From: an uncultured Blautia sp.
GTDB lineage: Bacteria; Bacillota; Clostridia; Lachnospirales; Lachnospiraceae
Direction: 5' to 3'
Assembly (NCBI RefSeq): GCF_934424005.1
Contig: NZ_CAKRXI010000028.1
Coordinates: forward strand, 1-43,793
DNA: 43,793 nucleotides
Shown here piece by piece: positions 6,095 through 16,517 of this stretch; positions within the stretch are counted from its first letter, which is position 1, and each line of letters starts with the position of its first letter. The position numbers were made by a program, and so were the translations under genes. The notes under the pieces were generated by a model that made no database searches, was not told the DNA's origin, and saw nothing but the letters and a program-made list of their open reading frames with translations.

Positions 6095-8755
6095 CTATTC
6101 TTCTGTATAACCGGCATCTCCGCCGCCAGTGTCGCCACTGGTATCTCCTCCACCGCTGGTATCTCCTCCAGCGGCATCTCCACCGCTGGTATCTCCACCG
6201 CTGGCATCTCCTCCACCAGTGTCTCCGGTATTATCTCCTGTGTTATCCCCGGTGTTATCTCCTGTGTTATCTCCGGTATTGTCTCCCGTATTATCCCCGG
6301 TGTTATCACCATTCGGATTATTCGGATCCGGTGTCGGTTCTGTATTGTATGTTTCCTCTTCCGTTGTGTATTCCTGCATACCGCTATCATCATCTCCATA
6401 GAAATGCTGATCACAATAATCGGTCGGTATATCTCCAATATCAAAGTATTCTGTAATAACCGGACAGCCAGCTCTCGGAAGAAGTCCCGTCTCTTCACAA
6501 ACACTTATCTTGTCAACACTTGCAGGCATATCAAAATCTCTGTCCTCAAGGCCTTCATGAATTCGTGTCATTACTTTCTTCCAAAGGTTCTTATGGAAGT
6601 TTCGGGCGTCCTCCGGAAGTTTTTCATTATTGTCATATCCTGACCAAACTGCACATGTATAATATGGTGTATATCCTACAAACCAGAGGTCATTGTACGC
6701 ATCTGTTGTACCTGTCTTTCCTGCAACCGTCATATTATCAAGCTGGCAGGCTGTACCTGTACCCTGTGTTACAACATCTTCCATGGCACTCGTCAACAGC
6801 CATGCTGTACTCTCTTTTATTACAGATCTTCCTGCAGAGTTCTTTTCAATCAGGACATTTCCATTATGATCCAGAATCTTTGTATAGTAGATTGGTTCAA
6901 TATAATTACCACTGTTTGCAATTGCCGCATACGCTGCACAAAGCTCTACGTTCGTTACACCATGTGTCAGACCACCGAGTGCAAGTGGAAGGTTCGCATC
7001 TGTCCAGACCGTTCCATTGGCATCTCTGTCCGCTTCTGTTCCATGAGCCAGTGTTGTAAATCCAAAATTATCCAGATACTGCAGGCCAAGCTGTGGAGTA
7101 ACCTCCTCCAGACATTTTACTGCCACAACGTTAACGGAATTCTGAATTGCCTTTCGGATTGTCGTTGTTCCACCATAACTCTTGGAAGCATTGTTGACCG
7201 GAGATCCATCCGGATAGTTGTAAGGTTCATCTTCAAACGTTGTTGCAAGTGTCATTCCCTTCTCATTGAGGGCTGGTGCATACGTAGAAAGAATCTTAAA
7301 TGTAGAACCAGGCTGTCTGGTCGTATCTGTTGCTCGGTTCAGAGTCAGACTGGCTGTCTTTTCTCCACGACCGCCAATGATGGCCTTAACGTAGCCCGTA
7401 TGCTGGTCAATAACACTCATTGAAGACTGTGGCTGTGGTGCAAAGCTTACACGCTCAGCTACAACCGTGCTGCCATCTGCAAGAATACTTGCTTTATAAC
7501 GATCCACATATTCCTGTCCTTCCTCCTGTGAATCAAACAGAAGGTCAAATTCAGGATCCTCATTCTGGAAATAAAGTTTCAGCATTTCTTTACTGTAGTT
7601 TACTTCTTCACCCTGCGGATTCTTGACTGTCAGTGCATAATCCAGTGCATACTGTACATAATCCGGATAATTGGATGGATCTGCATATTCTTCATCGAGG
7701 ATGCTCTGGATTCGTGCATCCTGTGTTGTATAAATGCTCAGACCGCCGCTGTATACAAGGTTCTGCGCCTGTGTACGTGTATAACCTTTAATATTCATCA
7801 GGTCATTGATCACCTGATCGATCAGTTCATCTTCGAAGTAAGAATAAACCGTATTTTCTGTTTCGGAATTCAAAACCTGTGCTGCCTGAATACCCGAATA
7901 TACGTCATCATTGAGCACCTGATCATACTGTTCCTGTGTAATGTATCCCTGATCAAGCATATGATCCAGAACTTCTTTACGTCTTTTGGCGTTTGCCTCT
8001 GGATGCTCAATCGGATTATACTGAGTCGGATTCTGTGTGATTCCTGCCAGAGTCGCACATTCTGAAAGATTCAGATCCCAGACATCTTTATTAAAATACT
8101 TACGTGCTGCTGCCTGAACGCCATAAGTTCCGGCTCCAAGGTTGATCGTATTCAGATAGTTTTCAAGAATTACATTTTTGTTATTGATATTCTTTTCGAC
8201 CTCAACAGCAAGATACTGTTCCTGTATCTTACGCGTAAAGCGCTCCAGCCAGGTTGATTCCTGTGTCCAGTTCGTAAATACATTATTTTTAAGCAGCTGC
8301 TGCGTAATGGTACTGGCACCTTCTGAAAGATCTCCAGATGTGATATTCTTTACAAACGCACGGAGAATACCTCTTACGTCAATTCCATTATGCTCATAAA
8401 AACGCTCATCTTCAATTGCCACAACAGCATGCTGCAGATCCAGCGGAATCTGGTCTATGGAAACCGGAAGTCGGTTGGAACTTGGTGCTGTCAGTTTACG
8501 AAGCTGATTGCCGTCCCCGTCATACAAAAAAGTCGCATATCCCAGAGGTGATATATCAATATCATTCGCATCCGGTGCATTGTCTATTATTCCTCGAAAA
8601 GCCCCGACTCCTGTACATCCTATAACCACGCAAATTGTGATCAAAGCAACAAACAGGACTCTGATCAACGAAACATGTGCTCTTTTTCCCATCATGGCAG
8701 TACGGGAAATCAGCGAATTTCGCTTCTTTGAGACTGATTTTTTTCCGTAATTCAT
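6095..8755 (-). CDS. Class A penicillin-binding protein (PBP1A-like), bifunctional
   Basis: This membrane enzyme polymerises and crosslinks peptidoglycan. The 886-residue protein has a basic cytoplasmic N-terminus, one membrane anchor (about 29-51), and a GT51 transglycosylase domain with EDERFYEH (115-122, Glu115 catalytic) and GASTITQQLLKN (146-157). The transpeptidase domain has STFK (484-487, Ser484 nucleophile), SVN (540-542) and KTGT (680-683). The C-terminus carries seven exact GDNT repeats (816-843) and then a Gly/Asp/Ser/Thr-rich tail to the end, likely a flexible extracellular wall-facing spacer. AAAGGAGG precedes the start and a TATAAT lies at about 8782-8787. A second antisense reading of the tail is an artefact of the repeats. 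Confidence 0.95.
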   Translation of the reverse strand: MNYGKKSVSKKRNSLISRTAMMGKRAHVSLIRVLFVALITICVVIGCTGVGAFRGIIDNAPDANDIDISPLGYATFLYDGDGNQLRKLTAPSSNRLPVSIDQIPLDLQHAVVAIEDERFYEHNGIDVRGILRAFVKNITSGDLSEGASTITQQLLKNNVFTNWTQESTWLERFTRKIQEQYLAVEVEKNINNKNVILENYLNTINLGAGTYGVQAAARKYFNKDVWDLNLSECATLAGITQNPTQYNPIEHPEANAKRRKEVLDHMLDQGYITQEQYDQVLNDDVYSGIQAAQVLNSETENTVYSYFEDELIDQVINDLMNIKGYTRTQAQNLVYSGGLSIYTTQDARIQSILDEEYADPSNYPDYVQYALDYALTVKNPQGEEVNYSKEMLKLYFQNEDPEFDLLFDSQEEGQEYVDRYKASILADGSTVVAERVSFAPQPQSSMSVIDQHTGYVKAIIGGRGEKTASLTLNRATDTTRQPGSTFKILSTYAPALNEKGMTLATTFEDEPYNYPDGSPVNNASKSYGGTTTIRKAIQNSVNVVAVKCLEEVTPQLGLQYLDNFGFTTLAHGTEADRDANGTVWTDANLPLALGGLTHGVTNVELCAAYAAIANSGNYIEPIYYTKILDHNGNVLIEKNSAGRSVIKESTAWLLTSAMEDVVTQGTGTACQLDNMTVAGKTGTTDAYNDLWFVGYTPYYTCAVWSGYDNNEKLPEDARNFHKNLWKKVMTRIHEGLEDRDFDMPASVDKISVCEETGLLPRAGCPVITEYFDIGDIPTDYCDQHFYGDDDSGMQEYTTEEETYNTEPTPDPNNPNGDNTGDNTGDNTGDNTGDNTGDNTGDNTGDTGGGDASGGDTSGGDAAGGDTSGGGDTSGDTGGGDAGYTEE
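6227..6310. repeat. 12-bp tandem repeat (7 units) coding for GDNT
   Basis: Seven consecutive 12-bp units encode Gly-Asp-Asn-Thr in the C-terminal tail of the penicillin-binding protein. The units differ mainly at third codon positions (ATC/ACC, GTA/GTG variants). This suggests an expanded array under selection for protein sequence, not a very recent duplication. Copy number is likely to vary between strains. Confidence 0.9.
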
Positions 8756-8841
8756 GGTTTTCCTCCTTTATAGTCCGTTTTATTATAACAAATAAGAATT
8801 CGTAAATAAAGCCCTAAATAAAAACTTCACATTTTTGACAT

Positions 8842-8875
8842 TAAAAAAGAAGCTTCCCTTTTATAGAAAGCTTCT
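8842..8875 (-). terminator. Terminator of the ftsH-uvrC-hprK-glcK operon
   Basis: On the minus strand, AGAAGCTT (8868-8875) pairs with AAGCTTCT (8848-8855) around a 12-nt loop and is followed by a T run ending near 8842. It lies 52 bp after the glcK stop codon. Confidence 0.85.
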
Positions 8876-8926
8876 TCTATGTATTTATCTCTTATTTCAC
8901 GATCTTTTATTCTCAGAATACTATTC

Positions 8927-9862
8927 TTAAAGAACCATTTTAGCTGCGCCACAGATTCCAGCGTCATTTCCAAGTGTTGCAAGAACGATCGGTGTGCCTT
9001 TGCAGGATGGAAATGCATATTTCATATAATATTTCTGAATGCAGTCGATCAGTGGCTGTCCGGCCTTGGATACCCCTCCGCCGATTACGATTGCTTCCGG
9101 ATCAACAACTGCTGCAAAACCGGCAAGTGCTCCACCAAGAAGATCTCCTACATATTCCATAGTACGCACTGCAAGTGCATCGCCTTCCTTGAATGCATCA
9201 AGGACATCTTTTGCTGTGATATTCTGGAGTCCGCGAAGAGTACTGTCTTCTTCGGATGCTGCAAGTATTCTTCCTGCCACACGCACGATTCCGGTAGCAG
9301 ATGCATACTGTTCCAGACATCCCTGATTGCCGCAGTTACATTTTTCTGCTTCGCCACGTACGACCAGCGTATGGCCGATTTCACCACCGGCACCATGTGT
9401 TCCGGCAACGATCTTGCCATCTACAATGATTCCGCCACCCACGCCTGTACCAAGCGTCACCATGATGACGTTATCAGAGCCGGCAGCTGCACCTTTCCAC
9501 GCTTCTCCCAGTGCCGCAACATTGGCATCATTTCCTGCACATGCTTTAAGTCCTGTCAGATCATGAAGGATCTGTGCTACCGGTGTAAATCCCCAGTAAA
9601 GATTTACTGCACATGCAGCTTCTCCCTTAGAATTGATCGGTCCCGGAATTCCGATTCCAACACCTTCCACATCAGCTTTATCTATACCTTTTTCTGCCAT
9701 TTTGTCTTGAATAGCCTTTGCCACATCCGGAAGAATATTTTCGCCTTTATTTTCTGTTCTTGTAGGAATCTCCCATTTGTCAACAAGATTACCGTCTGTC
9801 TGGAAAAGACCGCATTTTACAGTTGTGCCTCCTACATCAATTCCAAAACAATATGAACCCAT
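8927..9862 (-). CDS. glcK: ROK family glucokinase
   Basis: The enzyme phosphorylates glucose with ATP in the cytoplasm. The product of about 311 residues has the phosphate loop FGIDVGGTTVKCG near the N-terminus, catalytic-region motifs AGNDANVAALGE and VTLGTGVGGGII, and the ROK signature GAGGEIGH. The zinc cluster CNCGNQGCLEQYAS has the spacing typical of Gram-positive GlcK. The start at 9862 is favoured because AAGGTGG lies six bases upstream. An ATG two codons earlier is too close to the binding site. It is the last gene of the operon, 50 bp after hprK, so a carbon-regulation kinase and a sugar kinase share one transcript. Confidence 0.92.
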   Translation of the reverse strand: MGSYCFGIDVGGTTVKCGLFQTDGNLVDKWEIPTRTENKGENILPDVAKAIQDKMAEKGIDKADVEGVGIGIPGPINSKGEAACAVNLYWGFTPVAQILHDLTGLKACAGNDANVAALGEAWKGAAAGSDNVIMVTLGTGVGGGIIVDGKIVAGTHGAGGEIGHTLVVRGEAEKCNCGNQGCLEQYASATGIVRVAGRILAASEEDSTLRGLQNITAKDVLDAFKEGDALAVRTMEYVGDLLGGALAGFAAVVDPEAIVIGGGVSKAGQPLIDCIQKYYMKYAFPSCKGTPIVLATLGNDAGICGAAKMVL

Positions 9863-9912
9863 TTTCATCCACCTTTCCCTGTTTGCCAGTCGTTTTATTA
9901 AAAATCATTTTA

Positions 9913-10845
9913 TCAGTTTTCTCGCTTACGCGCAATATTAGCCTGTACACGTTTGTACAGTTCTTCTGCTGCATTGTATCCCATCTTCTTCTGTCTGTGG
10001 TTGACAGCCGCTGATTCTACAATGACCGCCAGGTTACGTCCTGGTCTGATCGGCAGGGAATGGCAGACAATCTTGTTTCCAAGATACTCTGTATATTCTT
10101 CATGAAGTCCGAGACGATCATATTCTTTATCACGATCCCACTCTTCAAGTTTGATGACAAGATCAACAGACTGCGTATCTTTAACACTTTCTACACCAAA
10201 CAGGGTCTTGACATCAATAATACCGATACCGCGAAGTTCGATAAAATGACGGGTAATATCCGGTGCCGAGCCTACCAGAGTAACATCACTGACTTTACGC
10301 AGCTCTACAACATCATCACTTACAAGACGATGTCCTCGTTTGATCAGCTCCAGTGCAGCTTCACTCTTACCAATACCACTCTCTCCTGTGATCAGAATTC
10401 CTTCGCCATAAACATCTACAAGCACACCATGAATGGAAATACATGGAGCCAGCTGAACACCAAGCCAGCGGATAATCTCTGCCATCAGGCTGGAAGTGGT
10501 TCTCTCTGTAACAAATGTCGGTACATTGTATTTGATTGCCATATCGATCATGTCCTGTGATGGCTTGGTCATCGTACTGAAGATAACACATGGAATCTTA
10601 CTTGAAATAAAACGTTCATATTTCATCATTCTCTTTTCATCACTGAGCTGCATCAGATATGTGTACTCTACATAACCAATGATCTGAACACGTTCATTTG
10701 CAAAATGCTCCAGATAACCGGTCAGCTGCAGTGCCGGACGGTTGATTTCCGCCGTCATGATCCGCATCTCGGACAGATCAATTTCAGGAGTCAGATTTGT
10801 AAGGTTAAGCTCCTGTACCATCTTTGTCATCAATACACCTTTCAT
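9913..10845 (-). CDS. hprK: HPr kinase/phosphorylase
   Basis: HprK phosphorylates Ser46 of HPr and reverses this, setting carbon catabolite control in Firmicutes. The 310-residue protein has the usual N-terminal domain, the conserved SIHG histidine (139), the P-loop GESGIGKS (154-161), the SDD metal-binding segment (176-178) and the family signature IELRGIGIIDVKTLFG near residues 202-217. AGGAG eight bases before 10845 supports this start over an internal ATG five codons later. It begins 20 bp after uvrC ends. Confidence 0.96.
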   Translation of the reverse strand: MKGVLMTKMVQELNLTNLTPEIDLSEMRIMTAEINRPALQLTGYLEHFANERVQIIGYVEYTYLMQLSDEKRMMKYERFISSKIPCVIFSTMTKPSQDMIDMAIKYNVPTFVTERTTSSLMAEIIRWLGVQLAPCISIHGVLVDVYGEGILITGESGIGKSEAALELIKRGHRLVSDDVVELRKVSDVTLVGSAPDITRHFIELRGIGIIDVKTLFGVESVKDTQSVDLVIKLEEWDRDKEYDRLGLHEEYTEYLGNKIVCHSLPIRPGRNLAVIVESAAVNHRQKKMGYNAAEELYKRVQANIARKREN

Positions 10846-10865
10846 AATGTGTTCTCCTTTAATGT

Positions 10866-12716
10866 TTATTTATTCGGGTGAAAAAATTCATACACCTGTT
10901 TTGCACTTCCTATATTCATGGACTCCGTCTCTGCAAGTTCTTCTACCGTTGCATCACGGATTCCTTCTATCGAACGGTAACGTCGCATCAGGGCTTTTCG
11001 TCTCCGTTCGCCGATTCCCGGAATATCATCCAGAACAGAATGAACCTGTTCTTTACTTCGAAGCGATCGATGATATTCTATTGCGAAACGGTGAGCCTCA
11101 TCCTGTATTCTAGTGATCAGGCGAAATCCTTCGCTGTTGGTGTCGATTGGTATTTCAATATTATCAAAATAAAGTCCTCTCGTTCGATGATGATCATCTT
11201 TTACCATACCACAGACCGGGATCCGTATTCCAAGTTTATCAAGAACACCCAGTGCTATATTTACCTGTCCTCTTCCACCATCCATCAGAAGCAGATCCGG
11301 CATTCTGGAAAAGCTGTCAAATTCTCCGTTGCTTTCATGTGTAAACCGCCTTGTCAAAACCTCTTCCATACTTGCATAATCGTTCGGGCCCTGCACAGAT
11401 TTAATGCGAAACTTACGGTAATCGCTGCGCTTTGGCTTTCCTTTCTCATAAACAACCATGGAACCTACGGACTCAAATCCACTGATATTAGAGATATCAA
11501 AAGCTTCCATTCGATTAAGACCTTTAAGGCCAAGCCAATCTTCCACTTCATGAACCGCTCCGATCGTTCTGCCTTCTTCCCTTCGAATACGCTCACGGTC
11601 CTTCTCCAGAACCATTCGCGCGTTCTCCCATGCAAGTTCAACAAGCTTTTCCTTGGTACCTTTTTTGGGCACAACAATACGAACTTTCTGTTTTCTTCTG
11701 GATGTCAGCCATTCCTCAATAACATCCGCATCTTCTATCTCTGTCTGCAGTGTAATCTCTCCCGGAATAAATGGTGTACCGGCATAAAACTGCTTTACAA
11801 AACTGGACAATACCTGTGACCGGGTATCTCCTCTGGCCACTCTCAGATAAAAATGATCCCTTCCAATCAGCTTGCCATCACGCATAAAAAACACCTGAAC
11901 AACTGCATCCTGTTCTCGCAGATCAAGGCTTTCATCCATATCACACGCTATGATATCTCTGTCTTCTTCTCCATATGCTGTAATCTTCTGCCGCTCGCCG
12001 ATCTTCTGGATACTTCGTATCAGATCTCGAGCTTCTGCAGCATCCTCAAAGCGCATTTCTTCAGATGCTTTCTGCATTTTTTCAGTGAGTTGATCGATCG
12101 TTTCCTGAAAATCTCCGTTTAGAAAACGAATGACCTTCTGGATATTTTCTTTATAGACGCGCTGATCCGCATGTCCGGTACACGGACCCATGCACTGTTT
12201 CATGTGATAATACAGGCATGGACGGTCCTTTCCACAGTCTCTCGGAAGGTTCCGATTACAGGAACGCACCTGATATAATTTGCGTACCAGTTCTATGACA
12301 TCTTTTACAGCGCCGCCACTGGTATATGGGCCAAAATAACGGTTCTTGTCTTTTTTCATTCTTCTGGCAAACAATACCCTTGGATAAGCCTCCTGAACAG
12401 TCACCTTGATAAACGGGTAACTCTTGTCATCTTTCAGCATGGTATTGTATTTCGGTCGATGCTCCTTGATCAGATTGCTTTCAAGAACCAGGGCCTCCAG
12501 TTCAGAATCTGTAATGATATATTCAAATCTGGCTATGTGGGTAACCATCTGCTCAATCTTGGCACCTTTGTTACGGCTGCTCTGAAAATACTGCCGCACA
12601 CGGTTTTTAAGACTGATCGCTTTTCCTACATAAATGATCTCATCCCGTTCATCGTGCATCAGATAGACACCCGGTTTCGCGGGAAGTTTTTTTAGTTCTT
12701 CTTCAATCTGAAACAT
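10866..12716 (-). CDS. uvrC: Excinuclease ABC subunit C
   Basis: UvrC makes both incisions in nucleotide excision repair. The 616-residue protein begins with a GIY-YIG nuclease domain ([18 protein letters not shown], about 16-33). A Cys-containing segment ([29 protein letters not shown] region, about 151-180) is followed by a UVR motif (about 207-235). Next comes the RNase H-like C-terminal endonuclease ([23 protein letters not shown]) and a helix-hairpin-helix pair at the end ([13 protein letters not shown]). Its ATG lies one base after the ftsH stop codon and its ribosome binding site is inside the last ftsH codons, so the genes are translationally coupled. Confidence 0.97.
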   Translation of the reverse strand: MFQIEEELKKLPAKPGVYLMHDERDEIIYVGKAISLKNRVRQYFQSSRNKGAKIEQMVTHIARFEYIITDSELEALVLESNLIKEHRPKYNTMLKDDKSYPFIKVTVQEAYPRVLFARRMKKDKNRYFGPYTSGGAVKDVIELVRKLYQVRSCNRNLPRDCGKDRPCLYYHMKQCMGPCTGHADQRVYKENIQKVIRFLNGDFQETIDQLTEKMQKASEEMRFEDAAEARDLIRSIQKIGERQKITAYGEEDRDIIACDMDESLDLREQDAVVQVFFMRDGKLIGRDHFYLRVARGDTRSQVLSSFVKQFYAGTPFIPGEITLQTEIEDADVIEEWLTSRRKQKVRIVVPKKGTKEKLVELAWENARMVLEKDRERIRREEGRTIGAVHEVEDWLGLKGLNRMEAFDISNISGFESVGSMVVYEKGKPKRSDYRKFRIKSVQGPNDYASMEEVLTRRFTHESNGEFDSFSRMPDLLLMDGGRGQVNIALGVLDKLGIRIPVCGMVKDDHHRTRGLYFDNIEIPIDTNSEGFRLITRIQDEAHRFAIEYHRSLRSKEQVHSVLDDIPGIGERRRKALMRRYRSIEGIRDATVEELAETESMNIGSAKQVYEFFHPNK

Positions 12717-12717
12717 A

Positions 12718-14781
12718 TTACTCCTCAGAATCAGATTCGTTGTTGTCTGTTTCAGTCACATCAACAGCAGAAATTTCATGTACAGGTTCTGCCTGTGTTT
12801 CTTCCGCTGTCAGACCTTCTGTATTTTCCACTGCTGTCTTGTCGGCAGTCGTCTGTACTTCATCCGGAAGATCATCCAGATTCTCCGGAATCTCCAGTCC
12901 TTTCTCAACTGCACGGAAAATCTTCATAAATTCCTTACCAGTGATCGTCTCTCTGCTGATGAGATATCCGGCGATCTTATCCAGTGCCTCTCTGTGCTCA
13001 TTCAGAAGTCTCTTGGCTTCTTCGTAAGAATAATGCAGAAGCTGCATAACCTCATGATCAATCTCTGTTGCAGTATCATCACCACAGTTCAGCACCGCAC
13101 GGCCTGACAAATACTGATTTTCCTGAGATGCCAGTCCCATCAGTCCAAATTTCTGAGACATACCATACTGTGTGATCATTGCCCGTGCGACTTTAGTTGC
13201 CTGTTCAATATCATTGGCAGCACCGGTAGTGACCGTATCAAACACAATTTCTTCTGCTGCACGTCCACCCAGATATCCGACCAGCATTGCTTCCAGTTCT
13301 TTCTGGGTATTAAGATATTTTTCTTCCTCAGGTACCTGCATAACATAACCAAGTGCTCCCATGGTTCTCGGCACGATCGTTATTTTCTGCACAGGTTCTG
13401 CATCTTTCTGTAACGCATTGACAAGCGCATGGCCAACTTCATGATAGGAAACGATTTTTCTTTCCTGCGGGCTTAAGATACGATCTTTCTTCTCTTTACC
13501 AACGAGTACAACTTCAACAGATTCCTGAAGATCTTTCTGTGAAACAGCTCGGCGGCCATTTTTGACTGCAAGGATTGCAGCTTCATTGATCATATTGGCA
13601 AGATCTGATCCCACAGCCCCTGATGTAGCAAGCGCAATTGCTTCCAGATCGACCGTTTCATCCAGCATGACGTTTTTTGCATGGACTTTGAGGATTTCCA
13701 CACGTCCTTTCAGATCCGGGCGATCAACAATGATACGTCTGTCAAAACGGCCTGGACGCAGAAGTGCCGGATCCAGTACTTCCGGACGATTGGTTGCCGC
13801 AAGGATCAGAAGACCTTTTGAAGTATCAAATCCATCCATTTCAGCAAGCAGCTGATTCAGTGTCTGCTCACGTTCATCATTGCCTCCGCCGTAACGTGAA
13901 TCACGGCTTTTACCGATTGCATCGATCTCATCGATAAATACGATACATGGTGCATTTTTCTTCGCTTCTTCAAACAGGTCTCTGACTCGAGATGCACCTA
14001 CACCAACAAACATCTCTACAAATTCTGAACCAGAAAGTGAAAAGAACGGTACATTCGCCTCGCCTGCTACTGCCTTGGCAAGAAGTGTTTTACCTGTTCC
14101 CGGAGGTCCTACAAGAAGTGCTCCTTTCGGAAGTTTTGCACCAATTGCAGTGTATTTTCCCGGATTATGCAGAAAATCCACAACTTCCTGCAAAGATTCT
14201 TTTGCTTCTTCCTGTCCTGCAACATCTTTAAATGTCACTCCGGTTTCTTTTTGAACATAAGCTTTTGCCCTGCTCTTACCAACACCCATGATGCCGTTTC
14301 CGCCTTTGTTCATCCGCCGCATAAAAAACATCAGCATAAAAAACAGAACTACTGTCGGCAGCAGAACACTGATCATGGTCGAAACAAATTCTCCCATAGC
14401 ATCCGGCTGCTCATAATGAAATACGATATCCGTTCCCTCCAGACGTTTTGTAAGGGCGTCTGCATCCTCCATCTGGTTTACTTTATAACTTACATTCTGG
14501 TAGTAGGATTTCTGAATCTTAGGTACAACAGTCAGCACACCTGACTGAAGAGTAACTTCTTTTACCTGATCCTTCTCTACCATTTCGATAAATTTATCAT
14601 ATGTGATCTCACTGGACTTGTCACTCATCATATCTGTCACAAAGCTCAGGCATACCAGTGAAATCAGCAGACAAATCAAAAAAGCCAGAATAGACTGGCG
14701 GTTTTTATTCGGTCCCTGATTGCCAGGATTGTTTCGATTCGGACGGTTTCGATCCGGCCGATTGTCCATCTGATTGTTCAT
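12718..14781 (-). CDS. ftsH: ATP-dependent zinc metalloprotease FtsH
   Basis: FtsH is a membrane-anchored AAA protease for quality control of membrane and short-lived cytosolic proteins. The 687-residue protein has an Asn/Arg/Pro-rich N-terminus (about 1-28), two membrane segments (about 30-50 and 134-154), Walker A GPPGTGKT (225-232), Walker B VFIDEID (281-287), the second region of homology ([13 protein letters not shown]) and the zinc site HEVGH (447-451). An acidic, Glu/Thr-rich tail follows. GAGGAGG lies ahead of the start, with promoter 14809-14837. It is the first gene of ftsH-uvrC-hprK-glcK. Confidence 0.97.
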   Translation of the reverse strand: MNNQMDNRPDRNRPNRNNPGNQGPNKNRQSILAFLICLLISLVCLSFVTDMMSDKSSEITYDKFIEMVEKDQVKEVTLQSGVLTVVPKIQKSYYQNVSYKVNQMEDADALTKRLEGTDIVFHYEQPDAMGEFVSTMISVLLPTVVLFFMLMFFMRRMNKGGNGIMGVGKSRAKAYVQKETGVTFKDVAGQEEAKESLQEVVDFLHNPGKYTAIGAKLPKGALLVGPPGTGKTLLAKAVAGEANVPFFSLSGSEFVEMFVGVGASRVRDLFEEAKKNAPCIVFIDEIDAIGKSRDSRYGGGNDEREQTLNQLLAEMDGFDTSKGLLILAATNRPEVLDPALLRPGRFDRRIIVDRPDLKGRVEILKVHAKNVMLDETVDLEAIALATSGAVGSDLANMINEAAILAVKNGRRAVSQKDLQESVEVVLVGKEKKDRILSPQERKIVSYHEVGHALVNALQKDAEPVQKITIVPRTMGALGYVMQVPEEEKYLNTQKELEAMLVGYLGGRAAEEIVFDTVTTGAANDIEQATKVARAMITQYGMSQKFGLMGLASQENQYLSGRAVLNCGDDTATEIDHEVMQLLHYSYEEAKRLLNEHREALDKIAGYLISRETITGKEFMKIFRAVEKGLEIPENLDDLPDEVQTTADKTAVENTEGLTAEETQAEPVHEISAVDVTETDNNESDSEE

Positions 14782-14808
14782 TCTTGTCCTCCTCTTGTTA
14801 TCTTCTTT

Positions 14809-14837
14809 ATTATAAAGATATTTCTTGTATAAATCAA
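14809..14837 (-). promoter_or_regulatory. Promoter of the ftsH operon
   Basis: On the minus strand, TTGATT (14832-14837) and TATAAT (14809-14814) are 17 bp apart. The start codon lies about 27 bp beyond the -10, giving a short leader. Confidence 0.7.
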
Positions 14838-14869
14838 CTGGAAAACTGTGAATGTTTGCCGTACATTAC

Positions 14870-14930
14870 TTGCCTGTGAACAGTAAGTGTAGTATACTAT
14901 CAACGTGGTAGCCGGAAGTTTGTTCCGGCT
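14870..14930 (+). promoter_or_regulatory. Promoter and leader hairpin of the DUF1846 gene
   Basis: TTGCCT (14870-14875) and TATACT (14893-14898) are 17 bp apart, with a start point near 14905. Directly after it a perfect 8-bp hairpin (AGCCGGAA 14910-14917, TTCCGGCT 14923-14930, loop GTTTG) forms at the 5' end of the transcript. No T run follows, so it is more likely a stabilising 5' structure or a binding site than a terminator. Confidence 0.6.
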
Positions 14931-14957
14931 AAATGTGATGGGAAAGGAAAACGATAA

Positions 14958-16436
14958 ATGAAAATTGGATTTGATAATGACAAGTATCTGACCATGCAGT
15001 CCGAACATATTCGCGACCGCATCAGCAAATTTGACAACAAACTTTATCTGGAATTCGGCGGAAAACTTTTTGATGATTATCATGCTTCCCGTGTTCTTCC
15101 AGGCTTCGAACCTGACAGTAAGCTGCGTATGCTCATGCAGTTGAGCGATCAGGCAGAGATCGTTATCGTTATCAGTGCTGCAGATATTGACAAAAACAAA
15201 ATGCGAGGAGACCTTGGTATTACTTACGATGAAGATGTTCTGCGTCTGATCGATGCCTTTACAGAACGTGGTCTCTATGTAGGCAGTGTATGCATTACAC
15301 GTTATGCCGGCCAGGAAAGTGCTGATCATTTCAAGAAACGTCTTGAAAAACTTGGCATCAAAGTATATTTCCACTACAGTATTCCCGGATATCCAAGCAA
15401 TATCCCTCTTATCGTAAGCGATGAAGGATATGGAAAGAACGAATATATCGAGACTACAAGACCGCTGGTAGTTATCACTGCACCAGGACCGGGAAGCGGA
15501 AAAATGGCAACCTGTCTTTCCCAGCTGTATCACGAATACAAACGCGGAGTAGCTGCCGGTTATGCCAAATTTGAAACATTCCCAATCTGGAACATTCCGC
15601 TGAAACATCCGGTCAATCTGGCATACGAAGCAGCAACTGCTGACCTGAATGATGTAAATATGATCGACCCGTTCCATCTGGAAGCTTACGGTGAAACAAC
15701 GGTCAACTATAACCGTGATGTGGAGATTTTCCCGGTTCTCCAGGCAATGTTCGAAAAGATCATGGGCGAGTGCCCTTACAAATCACCTACTGACATGGGT
15801 GTAAATATGGCCGGAAACTGTATCGTAGATGATGAAGCCTGCTGTGAAGCATCACGCCAGGAGATTATCCGCCGCTACTATAAGAGCTGTGCAGCGCTTC
15901 TCACCGGTACAGGTACAGAAGAAGAAATCCGTAAGATCGAACTGCTTCTGAAACAGGCTCATGCCTCTCTGGAAGACCGTAAAGTTGTTCCGGCAAGCCT
16001 TCAGAAAGAAAAAGAAACCGAAGGTCCTGCTGCCGCTCTGGAGCTGCCTGACGGACGTATGATCTTCGGCAAAACTTCTGAACTGCTCGGTGCCTCCTCT
16101 GCACTTCTTCTGAATGCATTGAAAGAGCTGGCTGGTATTCCTCATGAGAACCACGTAATCTCACCGGAAGCAATACGACCGATTCAGGAATTAAAGACGC
16201 AGTATCTCGGAAGCAAAAACCCACGTCTTCATACTGACGAGACACTGATCGCACTTTCCGTCAGCGCAGCAAATAATCCGGGAGCACGCAAGGCACTGGA
16301 ACAGTTACCATCTCTTCGTGGCTGCCAGGCGCATACCTCTGTCATGCTGTCTTCTGTTGATATCTGGGAGTTCCGCAAACTTGGCATTGAACTGACCTGC
16401 GAGCCCAAATTTGAAAAAGAAAAAATATATCATTAA
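14958..16436 (+). CDS. DUF1846 domain-containing protein
   Basis: The 492-residue cytoplasmic protein belongs to the DUF1846 family (PF08903), which is conserved in Firmicutes and whose function I do not know to be established. Visible features are the N-terminal MKIGFDNDKYL, a P-loop-like segment APGPGSGKMATCLSQ (175-189), the motif FPIWNIPLKHPVNLAYEAATADLNDVN, and DMGVNMAGNCI with a nearby CC pair. The length is normal for the family. AAAGGA lies a few bases upstream of the ATG. The gene stands alone between its own promoter and the galE terminator. The P-loop-like motif suggests nucleotide binding, but the reaction is unknown. Confidence 0.9.
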   Translation: MKIGFDNDKYLTMQSEHIRDRISKFDNKLYLEFGGKLFDDYHASRVLPGFEPDSKLRMLMQLSDQAEIVIVISAADIDKNKMRGDLGITYDEDVLRLIDAFTERGLYVGSVCITRYAGQESADHFKKRLEKLGIKVYFHYSIPGYPSNIPLIVSDEGYGKNEYIETTRPLVVITAPGPGSGKMATCLSQLYHEYKRGVAAGYAKFETFPIWNIPLKHPVNLAYEAATADLNDVNMIDPFHLEAYGETTVNYNRDVEIFPVLQAMFEKIMGECPYKSPTDMGVNMAGNCIVDDEACCEASRQEIIRRYYKSCAALLTGTGTEEEIRKIELLLKQAHASLEDRKVVPASLQKEKETEGPAAALELPDGRMIFGKTSELLGASSALLLNALKELAGIPHENHVISPEAIRPIQELKTQYLGSKNPRLHTDETLIALSVSAANNPGARKALEQLPSLRGCQAHTSVMLSSVDIWEFRKLGIELTCEPKFEKEKIYH

Positions 16437-16460
16437 TTCAATCAACTTTCATCAGATTCC

Positions 16461-16494
16461 AAAAAATCCCCGGTACCGTAATGGTATCGGGGAT
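16461..16494 (-). terminator. Terminator of galE
   Basis: A 12-bp stem with one G-T/C-A mismatch, ATCCCCGGTACC against GGTATCGGGGAT, has loop GTAAT. On the minus strand it is followed by six T. It lies between the convergent DUF1846 and galE genes; on the plus strand the tail is not T-rich, so it mainly ends galE. Confidence 0.85.
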
Positions 16495-16517
16495 CTTCAT
16501 ATATATGCTTCTGAGAT

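Noticed and set aside
6129..6401. Proline/Ser/Val-rich open frame on the plus strand
   Set aside because: It is the antisense reading of the Gly/Asp/Asn/Thr repeat tail of the penicillin-binding protein.
8879..9856. 325-codon plus-strand open frame over glcK
   Set aside because: Cys-rich shadow of the ROK kinase, which is strongly supported by motifs on the minus strand.
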